Shown piece by piece: positions 44,777-56,394 of a DNA stretch of 64,000 nucleotides (position 1 is the first letter of the stretch; each line of letters opens with the position of its first letter). The translations under genes and the position numbers were made by a program. Origin of the DNA: Arabidopsis thaliana (Eukaryota; Streptophyta; Magnoliopsida; Brassicales; Brassicaceae); NCBI RefSeq assembly GCF_000001735.4, contig NC_003070.9:6572001-6636000 (forward strand), given 5' to 3'. The notes beneath the pieces were generated by a model. The model was not told where the DNA came from, ran no database searches, and saw nothing but the letters and a program-made list of their open reading frames with translations.

Positions 44777-46875
44777 ATGGTGGAGAATTTGTTTCCTTCT
44801 CGATTTCAATTTCATCTTCAGAGACTTGACCCGAAGCGTCGTCTTACTTCTCTCCTTGCTTCTCACAAAACACTCTTCACATTTCTCTGGATCACTGCCT
44901 TTGGTTCCGTCTTTCTATGGCAGCGAACGGCTTACATCGAAGGCGGCTCTGGAACTGGTCCTGTCGGAGGAAAGTTCACAATTTTCGGTAAGATCAAACC
45001 GATTCAGCCAATTCCCCGATTGAGACCTGTGGTGTTTGATTTGAAGGATTTTGGAGGTGTTGGAGATGGGTTTACGCTTAACACTGAAGCATTCGAGAGA
45101 GCTGTGATTTCAATCTCTAAGCTTGGGGGAAGTAGCGGCGGAGGTCAGCTGAATGTGCCGCCTGGACGGTGGCTTACGGCGCCGTTTAATCTCACTAGCC
45201 ATATGACTCTGTTTCTCGCAGAGGATTCCGAGATTCTTGGTGTTGAGGTTTGTAAAATGTTTTGATTTCCTCTTGTTTTGCTTTCATTTCGAAACAATGA
45301 AACGAATGCAAAAGATTGATTGGTAATTGTTTACTGAAAGTCAGACTCTTTAGCTCTGTTTAGGTCAGAATTGCAGAAATTTAAGCACCACTAAGCTTGG
45401 AACATTAGATTTGTAGGTTACAGGTCACTCACTCTAGCCAAGTTAGAGTACAAATGACTGTGTTTGCTTGTTGTGTGAAGGAACATAATTTAGGAGATTT
45501 TGAGACTTTGCGTGATGGATGTGTGCGTCTTGTTTACTTAACGTGTCACTTTAATTGTCAGGATGAGAAGTATTGGCCTTTAATGCCACCATTGCCTTCA
45601 TATGGTTACGGTAGAGAGCGTCCGGGACCTCGTTATGGGAGCTTAATCCATGGTCAAAACCTCAAAGATATTGTGATAACTGGTTAGTGGTTTTCCTCTT
45701 TCGAGTTCATGTTTGTGAAATTGTGGTAACCGTGTTAGTAACTAAGGGGTATAAGGAACAGGTCATAATGGAACAATAAACGGGCAAGGACAATCGTGGT
45801 GGAAGAAGCATCAAAGAAGACTTCTCAACTATACGAGAGGGCCTTTAGTTCAAATTATGTGGTCTAGTGACATAGTTATCGCTAACATTACAATGCGTGA
45901 CTCACCGTTCTGGACTCTGCATCCATATGACTGCAAAAATGTAACAATAAGGAATGTCACCATCTTGGCTCCTGTAACCGGAGCACCAAACACTGATGGA
46001 ATTGATCCAGGTATGTTCATTTACCGCTTATATCTGTTTTCCGGTTATTCTGTACTCATTTAAAACGTTTTGAACCATCTTGTTTATTTCCGTAAACAGA
46101 TTCGTGCGAGGATATGGTAATTGAGGACTGTTACATTAGCACCGGGGATGATGCGATCGCGATAAAGAGTGGATGGGATCAGTTTGGGATTGCATATGGA
46201 CGACCTTCAACAAACATTCTTATTCGTAATCTCGTTGTTCGCTCTGTTATCAGGTAAAGTATTTTCTCATTTCTCATCTTACACCGCAAAACTTTGAAAA
46301 CGTTTTCTTTTAAAGCAAAAGAATGAAAGTGTTCTATATGTTTTGACAGTGCTGGTGTATCAATCGGAAGCGAAATGTCTGGTGGAATATCTAATGTGAC
46401 GATCGAGAACCTTCTGATCTGGAACTCACGCCGTGGAATCAGAATTAAAACGGCTCCAGGACGAGGCGGTTACATCAGAAACATAACCTACAAAAACCTA
46501 ACACTAGACAATGTTCGGGTTGGGATAGTGATCAAAACGGATTACAACGAGCATGCAGACGATAATTATGATCGGAAAGCATACCCGATACTTTCGGGAT
46601 TCAGTTTCGCGGGAATCCACGGACAAGGAGTGCGAGTGCCGGTCCGGATCCATGGAAGCGAACAGATTCCGGTAAGGAATGTGACGTTTCGGGACATGTC
46701 CGTTGGGTTAACGTACAAGAAGAAACATATATTCCAATGTTCGTTCGTGAAAGGACGAGTGTTCGGTTCGATATTTCCTCGACCTTGCGAGAATTTTGAT
46801 GTTTACGACGAGGAAGGTCGTCTGGTTAAGCCTGCAGCTGAGTCCAATGTGGCGGACATTGACTACGACATTTGA
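44777..46875 (+). CDS. GH28 pectin lyase-like superfamily protein with N-terminal membrane anchor
   Basis: Polygalacturonase-like protein of the cell wall or secretory path. Five exons: 44777-45247, 45562-45682, 45762-46010, 46100-46253, 46350-46875, all GT-AG and in phase, 506 codons. The N-terminus has a cytosolic basic segment and a single hydrophobic helix (TLFTFLWITAFGSVFLW, about residues 35-51) that looks like a type II signal anchor. The parallel beta-helix follows: DFGGVGDGFTLNTEAF, TGHNGTINGQGQSWW, then catalytic signatures GAPNTDGIDPDSCEDMVIED and STGDDAIAIKSG. The substrate motif is RGIRIKTAPGRGG. The usual GHG motif is replaced by SAGVSIGSE, as in this plant subclade; hydrolase activity is therefore uncertain. 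The locus resembles At1g19170. Confidence 0.94.
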
Positions 46876-49800
46876 ATGTTTTTTCAGTTCATTGTCATTT
46901 GTGTACATAAAAGTAAATTTTGGGACACAAAAATGAAAATTATTTTTCTTTGGACCATTTCTCTTCGTCGTTGGGGTTTTCTCATTCTGATAAATAGTTG
47001 TAATTTTAATTAAAGTAATAAATATAAATATTTATCACAAATAGGTCAACTAAAGATAATTCGTTGATGAACAAGCAATATATTAGAACAAAGGAGTTAA
47101 GTTGCTTTATTGATCGAATTAAAGAATAAAATTTGGATGAATACAGAACTCAAACTCATAAATGTTGTTGAGGTTCATAGTTTTGCAGTAGAATGCTTAG
47201 AAAAATCAAAATCTCCATGTTGAGGTTATTAATATTGAAAGCACGTGTTGTTGTATTCGACTCAATTACTAAACTCGCATGTTAACGCATGACACATGAT
47301 AATATCGGCATATTCAGTGAACCAGGTTGGTTCATGATCCCTTCCAAAGCGGACTCACACCTTAGACTCGGAGCTCACACGCCAAATCGCTCGGCTAGGT
47401 TTTGATAGCCAACTCCGGCCAAAAAACCAATCGCGAGAATGTGGTTTTTGATTGACCCAACTCACATTTTGACCTAGCACGAAAACCAAACACCAACATG
47501 AAATAAGATAAACTATTCAAAATATCTAGTTTTATATAAAAATCTTAATTTAATGTCACGAGAAGCATGTTCGCACTACTAAAGTTAATTAGCACAGTTT
47601 CGAACATTTATATATGTATATTCTGCAGAACACCGACGACTCCAATAATGGTCACGACTCACGACCCATGTGGAGTAATAGTTTTCCTTCTTTTTTAACA
47701 TTTATAAATTTTAATATTTATTTTCGAAAGGCTAACAAACGCATGCGTACCTTTACATGAAACAAAAAGAAATTGTAGAATAATATTGTTTGAACATTTC
47801 TAGATATTCATGTGCATATTGTTCAAAACTTGTGTATGATTGTATCATTGATTGTTACATAAGTATTTGTTAAACAAATAAAAACTATACAACGTGGCTA
47901 CGTATCAATCTATGCTTAGCAAAGTCAACCATGTAAATTTTGTAAGTATTACCTTACTCTAAGAAAATAAAACCCTAAACGAACAGATAGGCTTGCACCT
48001 GTATAATATATTAGACATTACAAGTCTCTACAATGTTGGTTTATCATTAACAAGGACTAAACAATATACTATAATCATACAATAAATTAAGAGTCGTAAA
48101 TTAATGGTAAACTCAACTAATGCATGAATAGTTGTAAAAGTATATATATTTGGACACGTTACTCAACTTGCATCGCGGATCTGTATTCCTTCCCAACCAC
48201 TACGTACACGCATTTCCCACGAGTTTGACGATCTTTCTCGTTTAATCTAATCATATCTACTTTTATAGGCTCCATAGCCCACATTTCATATCTTATAGTA
48301 CGTTCCAACTTCTAACCAATAAACTCAAAACTAGTTGAGTTTTTTAATTAGTGAAATATATCTTGAATTTTATATATCTAATCTTGCACCAATAAAGTTT
48401 CTGTCAATTATGTAAAAGAAAGACTCGTTGTATCAGTATGGGACGACTTTTTCTTCTGAATTGTGTCGATCGAGTCCATATTATAATACTTTGTCACGTA
48501 CTTTGTTTACTGATTAATTTAATATAATTGTGTCGCATTATCCAAGTCTAATTAAACATTAATGTGTATATTATACACCAAGTTACAATTACAGATCTAT
48601 CTCTTAGTCGTTTTATTATGTATAGCCTACAATGAAACATGACATCAACGTATAGGTGAAGCTGAAGCCTATACATAAAAGTAAGGTTTTGGAGTTTGTT
48701 TCATGTTTTAAGGTTTTAGATATTTTGTGATCGATTTGCATGTATAGGGTTCCAAATATCTGAGCTTTGGCTTGGTCTACTTTGAGAAAGCAGCTGTAGA
48801 GATCAACTTTAGCCGTTTAGGTGATAAAATCACATTAGAACTCTATAGGTCGCGTAGCAGCGTATAAGAGCCCTGGATACTGAAATACAAGAATCTCTCC
48901 ACGCGTAGAAAAACGAACCAACCATGATAAAACACGTGTCATATCGAATAGGTACAGACAACGTGCACTTGCCAACCTTCTTTCCTTGTAGTTTCCTTCT
49001 TCTTTGCTTCTTTTTTTCGTTAAATATTGATATTGTTCAAAAAACGCATAACAACAAAAACGTGGTCGACGGAACATGTGGGTGGTGGAGTTGTCTTCTT
49101 TAGGGGACCACTCACTAACGCCGTTTACTTTCCCGCTTGGACGATAACACCCTTGATATATGGATTAGTCTCTCTTTTGCTTTTGGATATCTTAATATAT
49201 TTTAATATGTCCATTTTTATATTGACGACCATTTAATTAGGTCTCAGTTTGTATTATTGATTTTTAGGTGCCAAGCATTACTTTCGTTACGTGTAATCTT
49301 TTGATTATTCAATCAAATTATCATATGGTTCATGGCATTTTATCAATTGTGACGGTCGACATGTGGGTTGACTTTGATGTATGACTTTTAGCTTGTGCCT
49401 CATTTTTATTCCAACTCGACAACTAGCAGACTTTATATTTTAATTTATTTCTTTCTAGATATTAGACAATTCTTAGCTTGTCTCTCTGCATGAATCACGC
49501 GTTAATATACTTATAATAGTAAGTTTTAAAATGTTTCGAGTATAATATCATATTAGATTTCAATTATAATTGTAAGATTATTTAGTCTCAATGAAGAGCA
49601 TTTAAAAATGTGAAAGAGTTTAGGCTTTGACTGTTGACTGGTTCTAACGCGTTTTGCTTCTTATTTATACAAAAAGATTTTATTTTATTTTAATTAGAAA
49701 TATTAAGTACTTTTTAGACGTGTTTAGGTTGATTAATTTCTTGTTAACATATCCGATAAAAAAAAACAGCACCAAAATCACGACGAGAATTATGCCTACG

Positions 49801-50028
49801 TTACGTTGATAATAAAGATTAGAGATAAAATGTAACCTCTCTTCTCTTTACATCATTACATGCATCTTGTGTTTTATTTGACTTTATTCTTACCAACAAA
49901 CAACCAATGGATAAATTAGGCTCGTGAAGGAGGGCAAACTCGTAATTTCAAAGAAACGGAAAGCGTCAGAACGTGGAGAACAGTGAACCGAGACACATTC
50001 CCGATTTTTCTAAAGAAACAAAATAAAA
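46876..50028. other. 3.2-kb gene-free region upstream of JAZ1
   Basis: Long AT-rich interval. G-box cores CACGTG occur at 47242-47247 and 48932-48937. A GC-richer patch at about 47330-47470 (GGACTCACACC, CTCACACGCCAAATCG) has no coding frame. The frames at 48835-49077 and 49027-49236 overlap on opposite strands and have no domain. I see no transposon ends or RNA gene. Confidence 0.45.
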
Positions 50029-50034
50029 CACGTG
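50029..50034. promoter_or_regulatory. Palindromic G-box upstream of JAZ1
   Basis: CACGTG sits in the longer palindrome AAACACGTGTTT, 283 bases before the JAZ1 start codon. MYC2-type bHLH factors are known to bind G-boxes in JAZ promoters, giving feedback control. The site is directly visible; binding here is inferred. Confidence 0.6.
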
Positions 50035-50311
50035 TTTTTTATACCATAAGTAAAGTAGTAGTATTTATTAAACTATTAATATATAGCTTTGTTATATTGG
50101 AGGTAGGAAGAAGAACTCTGCAACCAAACCAACCAACCCCAAAGCCAAACAAAGTTTTATAGAGACCTTCCATTTCTCCCTCTCGTGACAAACGCAATTT
50201 GCAGAGAAGCAACAGCAACAACAAGAAGAAGAAGAAAAAGATTTGAGATTACTTTGTATCGATTTAGCTATTCGAGAAACTCTTGCCGTTTGAAAGTTTT
50301 AATTGTTAAAG

Positions 50312-51271
50312 ATGTCGAGTTCTATGGAATGTTCTGAGTTCGTCGGTAGCCGGAGATTTACTGGGAAGAAGCCTAGCTTCTCACAGACGTGTAGTCGATT
50401 GAGTCAGTATCTAAAAGAGAACGGTAGCTTTGGAGATCTGAGCTTAGGAATGGCATGCAAGCCTGATGTCAATGGTAAGAAACCTTCTCTTTCTCCTAGA
50501 TCCACTTCTTTTTTCGTTTTCTCTGTTTTTTATTTCTTGAATCTTGATCTTGAAAACTTTTCAAGAAAATTTTGAATCGATTTCAAAGAAATTAGGGAGA
50601 GTTAGTTTGCTAAATTTTGACATAGAAAATGATTGGAGAGAGTTCTAACTTTTGGATCATATATATTTGCAGGAACTTTAGGCAACTCACGTCAGCCGAC
50701 AACAACCATGAGTTTATTCCCTTGTGAAGCTTCTAACATGGATTCCATGGTTCAAGATGTTAAACCGACGAATCTGTTTCCTAGGCAACCAAGCTTTTCT
50801 TCCTCATCTTCCTCTCTTCCAAAGGAAGATGTTTTGAAAATGACACAGACTACCAGATCTGTGAAACCAGAGTCTCAAACTGCACCATTGACTATATTCT
50901 ACGCCGGGCAAGTGATTGTATTCAATGACTTTTCTGCTGAGAAAGCCAAAGAAGTGATCAACTTGGCGAGCAAAGGCACCGCTAATAGCTTAGCCAAGAA
51001 TCAAACCGATATCAGAAGCAACATCGCTACTATCGCAAACCAAGTTCCTCATCCAAGAAAAACCACAACACAAGAGCCAATCCAATCCTCCCCAACACCA
51101 TTGACAGAACTTCCTATTGCTAGAAGAGCTTCACTTCACCGGTTCTTGGAGAAGAGAAAGGACAGAGTTACGTCAAAGGCACCATACCAATTATGCGATC
51201 CAGCCAAAGCGTCTTCAAACCCTCAAACCACAGGCAACATGTCGTGGCTCGGTTTAGCAGCTGAAATATGA
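50312..51271 (+). CDS. JAZ1: Jasmonate ZIM-domain repressor JAZ1 (TIFY10A)
   Basis: JAZ1 represses MYC2-type transcription factors and is degraded through the COI1 SCF complex on jasmonoyl-isoleucine. Two coding exons, 50312-50474 and 50673-51271, give 253 residues. Motifs in order: the N-terminal MYC2-contact region [20 protein letters not shown]; the TIFY domain [20 protein letters not shown], which binds NINJA; and the Jas degron/MYC-binding motif [20 protein letters not shown] continuing VTSKAPYQL. The Jas region is within one uninterrupted exon, so the alternative Jas-intron products seen for other JAZ genes cannot arise here. The first ATG after the leader (AAAGATGTCGAG) is the start. 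The C-terminus is [10 protein letters not shown]. Confidence 0.97.
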
Positions 51272-51875
51272 ATGCTAACCACCCTCAAGCCGTACCAAGA
51301 AATTCTTTTGACGACGTTGCTTCAAGACAAGATATAAAAGCTCCTATCTTCATGCTTTTTGATTTAAGATACAAACTACTCAATGATTAGGAAACTTCAT
51401 ATATTTGTATGTATTGATTAGTGATCAATTATTGTTAGTATTCGTTATAGTCTGTTTTTCTACTAGTTATTGTCGCCTGTCTAAATCCCCTTGCTATGGG
51501 TTATCTCAAAATTAGTTTCGTATGTAACTAATTTTGTAAGAACAATAATTTTTGTTGACGAACCATACTATCAAATACTCTAAATTATATCTTGATAAAT
51601 CTACCTATCAGGTAAGTAGGTGTGTTTTGTTTTCATTTGTTTACTTGTTACCTACTAATCTCATATTTTATGATTCAAATTCAAACCCGTGAATTATGAG
51701 TTAGTAGGTAGGTTTAACAACATGTCAACAACTAAAGAACAACGTGACATCTAAACCAAACCAAAACTATAGAGAGTTCAGAGTAGTCGTAGTCTCGTAG
51801 AGATCATTCATATAAATAAATCGCATAAACACCAAAATCAACTCTTAATTCTTTCCTAATCATCATTAATCTCTA
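51272..51875. other. JAZ1 3' region and CXE1 promoter
   Basis: About 600 bases. The first part is the JAZ1 3' UTR; the last 100 bases, with TATAAATAAATCGC at about 51811, look like a TATA region for CXE1. An imperfect repetition of CTACCTATCAGGTAAGTAGG-type text occurs near 51601 and AGTAGGTAGG near 51702. No gene. Confidence 0.5.
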
Positions 51876-52832
51876 ATGGATTCCGAAATCGCATTCGACT
51901 ATTCTCCGAGGTTTCGTATATTCAAGAACGGTGGCATCGAACGCCTCGTACCCGAAACATTCGTCCCACCGTCACTAAATCCCGAAAACGGCGTCGTATC
52001 TAAAGATGCCGTCTATTCACCGGAGAAAAACCTCTCTCTCCGCATTTACCTCCCTCAAAATTCCGTCTATGAAACCGGCGAGAAGAAAATCCCACTACTC
52101 GTCTACTTTCATGGCGGAGGATTCATCATGGAAACAGCTTTCTCTCCAATTTACCACACTTTTCTCACATCGGCAGTTTCAGCCACCGATTGCATCGCTG
52201 TCTCAGTAGAATACCGTCGTGCACCTGAGCATCCGATTCCAACCTTGTACGAAGATTCATGGGACGCGATTCAATGGATCTTCACTCATATCACAAGATC
52301 TGGTCCTGAAGATTGGCTAAACAAACACGCCGATTTCAGTAAAGTCTTTCTCGCCGGAGATAGCGCCGGAGCTAACATCGCGCATCACATGGCGATTAGA
52401 GTAGACAAAGAGAAACTCCCCCCGGAAAATTTCAAAATATCGGGGATGATTCTGTTTCATCCGTATTTCTTGTCAAAAGCTTTGATTGAGGAGATGGAAG
52501 TGGAAGCGATGAGATATTACGAAAGGCTTTGGAGAATCGCGAGTCCTGATAGTGGAAACGGTGTGGAGGATCCGTGGATTAATGTGGTCGGGTCGGATCT
52601 AACCGGATTGGGTTGTAGGCGGGTTTTGGTGATGGTGGCGGGAAATGATGTGTTGGCTAGGGGAGGTTGGAGTTACGTGGCGGAGCTGGAGAAGAGTGGA
52701 TGGATAGGGAAAGTGAAAGTGATGGAGACTAAGGAAGAAGGTCACGTTTTTCATTTGAGGGATCCTGATTCTGAGAATGCTCGTCGAGTTTTGCGCAATT
52801 TTGCAGAGTTTCTTAAAGAAGAAACATTTTAA
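51876..52832 (+). CDS. CXE1: Alpha/beta-hydrolase carboxylesterase CXE1
   Basis: Intronless 318-residue member of the plant CXE/GID1-like hydrolase family, probably cytosolic. The oxyanion-hole motif is [17 protein letters not shown]. The nucleophile elbow is [20 protein letters not shown], with Ser in GDSAG. The acid and base are in [14 protein letters not shown] (Asp) and [12 protein letters not shown] (His), so the catalytic triad is complete and it should be an active esterase rather than a receptor-like GID1. Substrate unknown. ATG at 51876 follows ATCTCTA and fits the family N-terminus [23 protein letters not shown]-like TATAAATAAA lies about 65 bases upstream. Confidence 0.93.
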   Translation: MDSEIAFDYSPRFRIFKNGGIERLVPETFVPPSLNPENGVVSKDAVYSPEKNLSLRIYLPQNSVYETGEKKIPLLVYFHGGGFIMETAFSPIYHTFLTSAVSATDCIAVSVEYRRAPEHPIPTLYEDSWDAIQWIFTHITRSGPEDWLNKHADFSKVFLAGDSAGANIAHHMAIRVDKEKLPPENFKISGMILFHPYFLSKALIEEMEVEAMRYYERLWRIASPDSGNGVEDPWINVVGSDLTGLGCRRVLVMVAGNDVLARGGWSYVAELEKSGWIGKVKVMETKEEGHVFHLRDPDSENARRVLRNFAEFLKEETF

Positions 52833-53103
52833 GTGACGTCGTTCAAATGAAAAATGCATAAAATATCGGTTACCATGTCAATATATACTAATTAAGGTTT
52901 GTATGTTTCATCAAACACTAAATCTTTTATTTTGTAGTAGTACTTATAATTGTTAGTTATTCTGTTTTATCCACACTATATTTTTTTTTCTCGTCATAGA
53001 AAACTCAAAACGAAGCCTTAACAAATAATGGCTATGTGCCAAGATATACAACACTAGAAAAATTCTGTGGTTTTTGATAGAATCAACCAGACCACTCACA
53101 AAT

Positions 53104-53895
53104 TCATATAAGGAATATTCCGGGGGAGGCAATCTCTTCTCCGGTTAGAACCTCAACACTTGTCAATTTATGTTGCTCTTTTAAACTATCCTCCATTATC
53201 TTCAACGATCTACACTCTTTACTACAAAATCCTTCATCTCCTCTGCACACATATAGAAACTCTAATCAAATTCACTTTCTTTGGAGTTGTTGTAATCCAA
53301 ATATTTGTCATATGAATTATAAAAAAGGGTACATTGGAGGAGCTTACTTGTACATGTAAATGTCTTTGCCTTGAAGTTTCTTCTTACACAAGCAACAAGA
53401 AGTTAGAAAATCTGGACAATCTCTCAATACCCGCCTCTCCTTCGCCGGTGACTCCTCGGCGATTTCTATCGGTTTTCTCCATCTCTGATCACCGTTCAAT
53501 AGATTATGACCAAATTCAAACTCTTCTTCCTTGTAATAGACTTTGGTCAGGCCATCACGAGTCGTGACGCAAGTGTATTCCTCAGAGTCAGATAGATCAA
53601 TCCCCGCCGCGAATTGGAATCTCTTGGAATATCGAGCCAGGTCAAATCCTTTGGAACCGGCACCGGTATGGCAAACCGGATTGATCCCGATGCTGGATTT
53701 CTCAAGCGCAGCGACGATACCTAAACCAATTCCACCGCCATTATCGTACCTCTTCGAACTTCCAGGCGACGGGAATTTCATCATATCTAAAGGACTTGTT
53801 TGACTAGCCGTGAAATAATCCGGCGAAATAGTGGAGTTTTTACCTGGAACCACCATGTGGGAGAGTTTCCAGGTCATTGGATTGCTTGATAACAT
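53104..53895 (-). CDS. FLZ-type (DUF581) zinc-finger protein
   Basis: FLZ proteins are scaffolds that bind the SnRK1 kinase complex. Two exons on the minus strand, 53348-53895 and 53104-53242, 228 residues. The FLZ finger spans the intron: FLTSCCLCKKKLQGKDIYMY, K, then GDEGFCSKECRSLKIMEDSL, a Cx2C...Cx3C arrangement typical of the family. The rest is a Ser/Pro-rich disordered N-terminus (ISPDYFTASQTSPLDMMKFP) and an acidic central part (DLSDSEEYTCV, YYKEEEFEFG). It lies tail-to-tail with CXE1, 271 bases apart. The intron (53243-53347) is GT-AG. It matches the locus I recall as At1g19200. Confidence 0.93.
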
Positions 53896-54545
53896 ATTAA
53901 TCGAGAACTGAAAAAAAGAAACAGAAAGATATATGACGATGAGAAGAGCAATGGAAGAAGCAAATCTTATAGGAAAATCTGATTGTGGAGAAGAGAAAGA
54001 AGATGAAATGGAGAAGCTACAGACTTAGCCCCACCGGATATCCGCATTTCTTTACGGGTCGGATATTCGCATTTTGTTAATAAAGCTCTTTACGTTATCT
54101 ATTAAACTCTTTTTCCTTTCAATATATCCAGATTCTATTTTTAAAAAATTACTGCATATTATATTAACATTTTTGCCACTTGTAAACATATAATGCAATA
54201 TGTAATTTGAATTTGAGACAATTACGTAACTAGATTCTTAATTCTTCTTCTTCTTTTTTTTTTTTTGAATATAACTAACTGTAGGATTTGTCAAGTTAAT
54301 AGTTAGTGGCTAAGAATATTCGTTTTGGTTTAGATAAATTATAGTAGCATAATTTCATAACAATTTTAAACTATTTGTTTCAATTTTTTTAATTCCAATT
54401 AATCCTTGAATTTCACTGGCTTAATTGATTACTGAATTGTATATTTTTTTTTCTTAAAAGATATTCATTGAAATGATTATATTGAAAACCCTTAAAACAT
54501 TAATAAGGTCGTTGTCAAATATATCAGAAAATAAATATATAAAAA

Positions 54546-54737
54546 TTAATAAGACAAATACCCTTATTGCCTTTGTTTGAATGGGCCTGAAATATTATTA
54601 TTAGGCTTAATCGTACAACTTAAAGTAAAAATTGTAATTGAAATTTAATAAGACAATACCCTTATTGATTTTAATGGGCCTGAAGTATTATTGTTGGGCT
54701 TAATCGTACAGTTAAAATAAGATTTGTAATTGGGCCT
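54546..54737. repeat. Tandem duplication of a ~97-bp segment with TGGGCC motifs
   Basis: Two copies share AATAAGACAA(A)TACCCTTATTG, ATGGGCCTGAA(A/G)TATTATT, GGCTTAATCGTACA and TTGTAATTG, starting at about 54548 and 54647. Site II-like TGGGCC cores occur in both. The block lies about 240 bases beyond the ERF017 stop and about 650 bases upstream of the FLZ gene's start. The remainder of 53896-54972 is AT-rich and empty. Confidence 0.75.
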
Positions 54738-54972
54738 AGTGAAAGCGATTGGAGTGGATGATATCATGATAATATGATCAAATGACGTCAGAAGATCCAA
54801 ATATAATTGTTTTATTAAGTTTGGCCTTTTCCCATCTGAAAAATCTAACACGTGGGAAAAAAATAGTGAATGAATAACTCTTTATCCCAATGATCAAAAA
54901 AAAATTGGGTAAAGAACTACAAAAAAAAATAAAAAACCCAAGTCAAAATTTTCAGATTGTGAATAATGGAAT

Positions 54973-55530
54973 TCAAAAATTCCAAAGAAACATGGAACCA
55001 TCGGCGTAAGTCTCTTCTCCAAGCTGATAATAATCTTGTGTAGGCGAAAGCTGCTCTCTGAAACGATCACCGGAGTATTCATCGGAGAAATCATCAAACC
55101 CAGGGAATAACCCAAACTCCGAAGCGAAGTTACCCGAACCAACCGTCGGAAGCATACTCAAAAACTCCGAATCAACGTCCATCGATGTTGAAGCAGATTC
55201 TTGCCGTATCTCGTATCCTGCTCCGCCACTTGAATCATCCTCCGCCGAATTAGCGAACCTCGCAGCAGCTTCTCTTATCTCAGATCGCGACAAGTTACGT
55301 CCGCCGGAGATCACCGGAGGATTATCAGGGAAATTGAACTTTGCGTTGTTGCCACGGAGACAATAAAGAGCCGCGTCGAAAGCACGCGCCGCCTTCTCAG
55401 GAGTATCGTAAGAGCCCAACCAAATACGTTCTCTGCTGTTGGGAAGTCTGATCTCTGAAACCCATTTTCCCCATTTCCTCTTCCTCACTCCTTTGTACTT
55501 TGACTGCATCGAAGAAGACGACCCTTCCAT
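54973..55530 (-). CDS. ERF017: AP2/ERF transcription factor ERF017 (DREB A-5 subgroup)
   Basis: Single-exon nuclear transcription factor of 185 residues. The AP2 domain starts [20 protein letters not shown], then [20 protein letters not shown] and [26 protein letters not shown] contains the Val that favours DRE binding; the following residue pattern is that of A-5/II DREBs. The C-terminal half is acidic ([24 protein letters not shown]) and ends with SMFLWNF. The start [11 protein letters not shown] at 55530 fits the known protein; an in-frame ATG six codons upstream (55548) is possible but extends it with MFGLIV. No introns. An ABRE/G-box lies about 300 bases upstream. Confidence 0.93.
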   Translation of the reverse strand: MEGSSSSMQSKYKGVRKRKWGKWVSEIRLPNSRERIWLGSYDTPEKAARAFDAALYCLRGNNAKFNFPDNPPVISGGRNLSRSEIREAAARFANSAEDDSSGGAGYEIRQESASTSMDVDSEFLSMLPTVGSGNFASEFGLFPGFDDFSDEYSGDRFREQLSPTQDYYQLGEETYADGSMFLWNF

Positions 55531-55824
55531 CACGATTAAACCAAACAAAGACGCGATTGAACCAACCCGGTATGATTTCTCTGTTTTCCGGTTTAATTTT
55601 GTTCTGTTAAGTTTTTTCAGTGAGCTCTGTTCTTCAGTGTTAGTGTTGATTTGAATTGAGATAATTGTATTTGGCGCTTCAGAAATTTATTTATACGAGT
55701 GAAATAAAAGAGTGAAGAGTGAGTTTTTGACTTTTTATGGCGCGTGAAGAAGAAAGAAGGTCAGCTTCAAAGGTCAAAGGGAGCGCGTTTGTACTTAAAA
55801 CGCCGCAAAGTGTCAGGGGAATGG

Positions 55825-55833
55825 ACACGTGGC
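55825..55833 (-). promoter_or_regulatory. ABRE/G-box upstream of ERF017
   Basis: ACACGTGGC lies at 55825-55833, about 295 bases before the ERF017 ATG. It is a perfect ABRE core of the kind bound by bZIP ABF factors. CGCCGC at about 55801 resembles a GCC box. Both are consistent with a stress-responsive promoter; use is inferred. Confidence 0.5.
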
Positions 55834-56394
55834 GGATGTTACTAGAAGCTTGAGTCTTAATGTGTGTGGGTCACAACTCACACGGGAAATCTCAGAGACT
55901 GTTTGGTTTTCTTGTCCTTGTCCTTGTTTTTCACGTGATTCTTTCTTTAACTCCTCTCTTTTCGTTTTCAAACGTTGAAATGTTGAATATTTCGCTGCGT
56001 CTAGAGGATACTGGTATAAAAGAATCTGAAATGATCCCTGATTCTTAGGAGGCACTGAAGAGAAGAAGAAGAAACGACCAAAGATTCATGATTAATGAAG
56101 GTAATTGTTTAGTTACATTAACATTACATCTTAGTATCTCTGTATAAGATATGCTCCTCATAGACTTGTCAAGCATTATACTTGTTATACAAATATGGAA
56201 ACAAGAAAGTACAACAACATCAAGTTAGAATGAAAAATCAAATCACTGTCCTATAAAAATGTTTATATACCGTGCAGTATCTTCTTCTTCTCAGTTTGTT
56301 GTTTGCAGTACATACACACAAAAAAAAACATGTACTTTGCGATGGCCTCGAATGATAATGTAAGTTGACTTGGTATATTTGCATCTTTTTATTT
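55834..56394. other. Intergenic between ERF017 promoter and ARF19 3' end
   Basis: Contains the far promoter of ERF017 and the ARF19 3' UTR near 56100-56394. Overlapping frames near 55813-56055 on both strands lack domains. Nothing else visible. Confidence 0.45.

Noticed and set aside
48835-49236. Two opposite-strand frames upstream of JAZ1
   Set aside because: Short, overlapping, without domain, codon preference or splice support.
50475-50672. JAZ1 intron as a regulated Jas intron
   Set aside because: It lies upstream of the TIFY motif. The Jas motif is inside one uninterrupted exon, so alternative Jas products are not expected.
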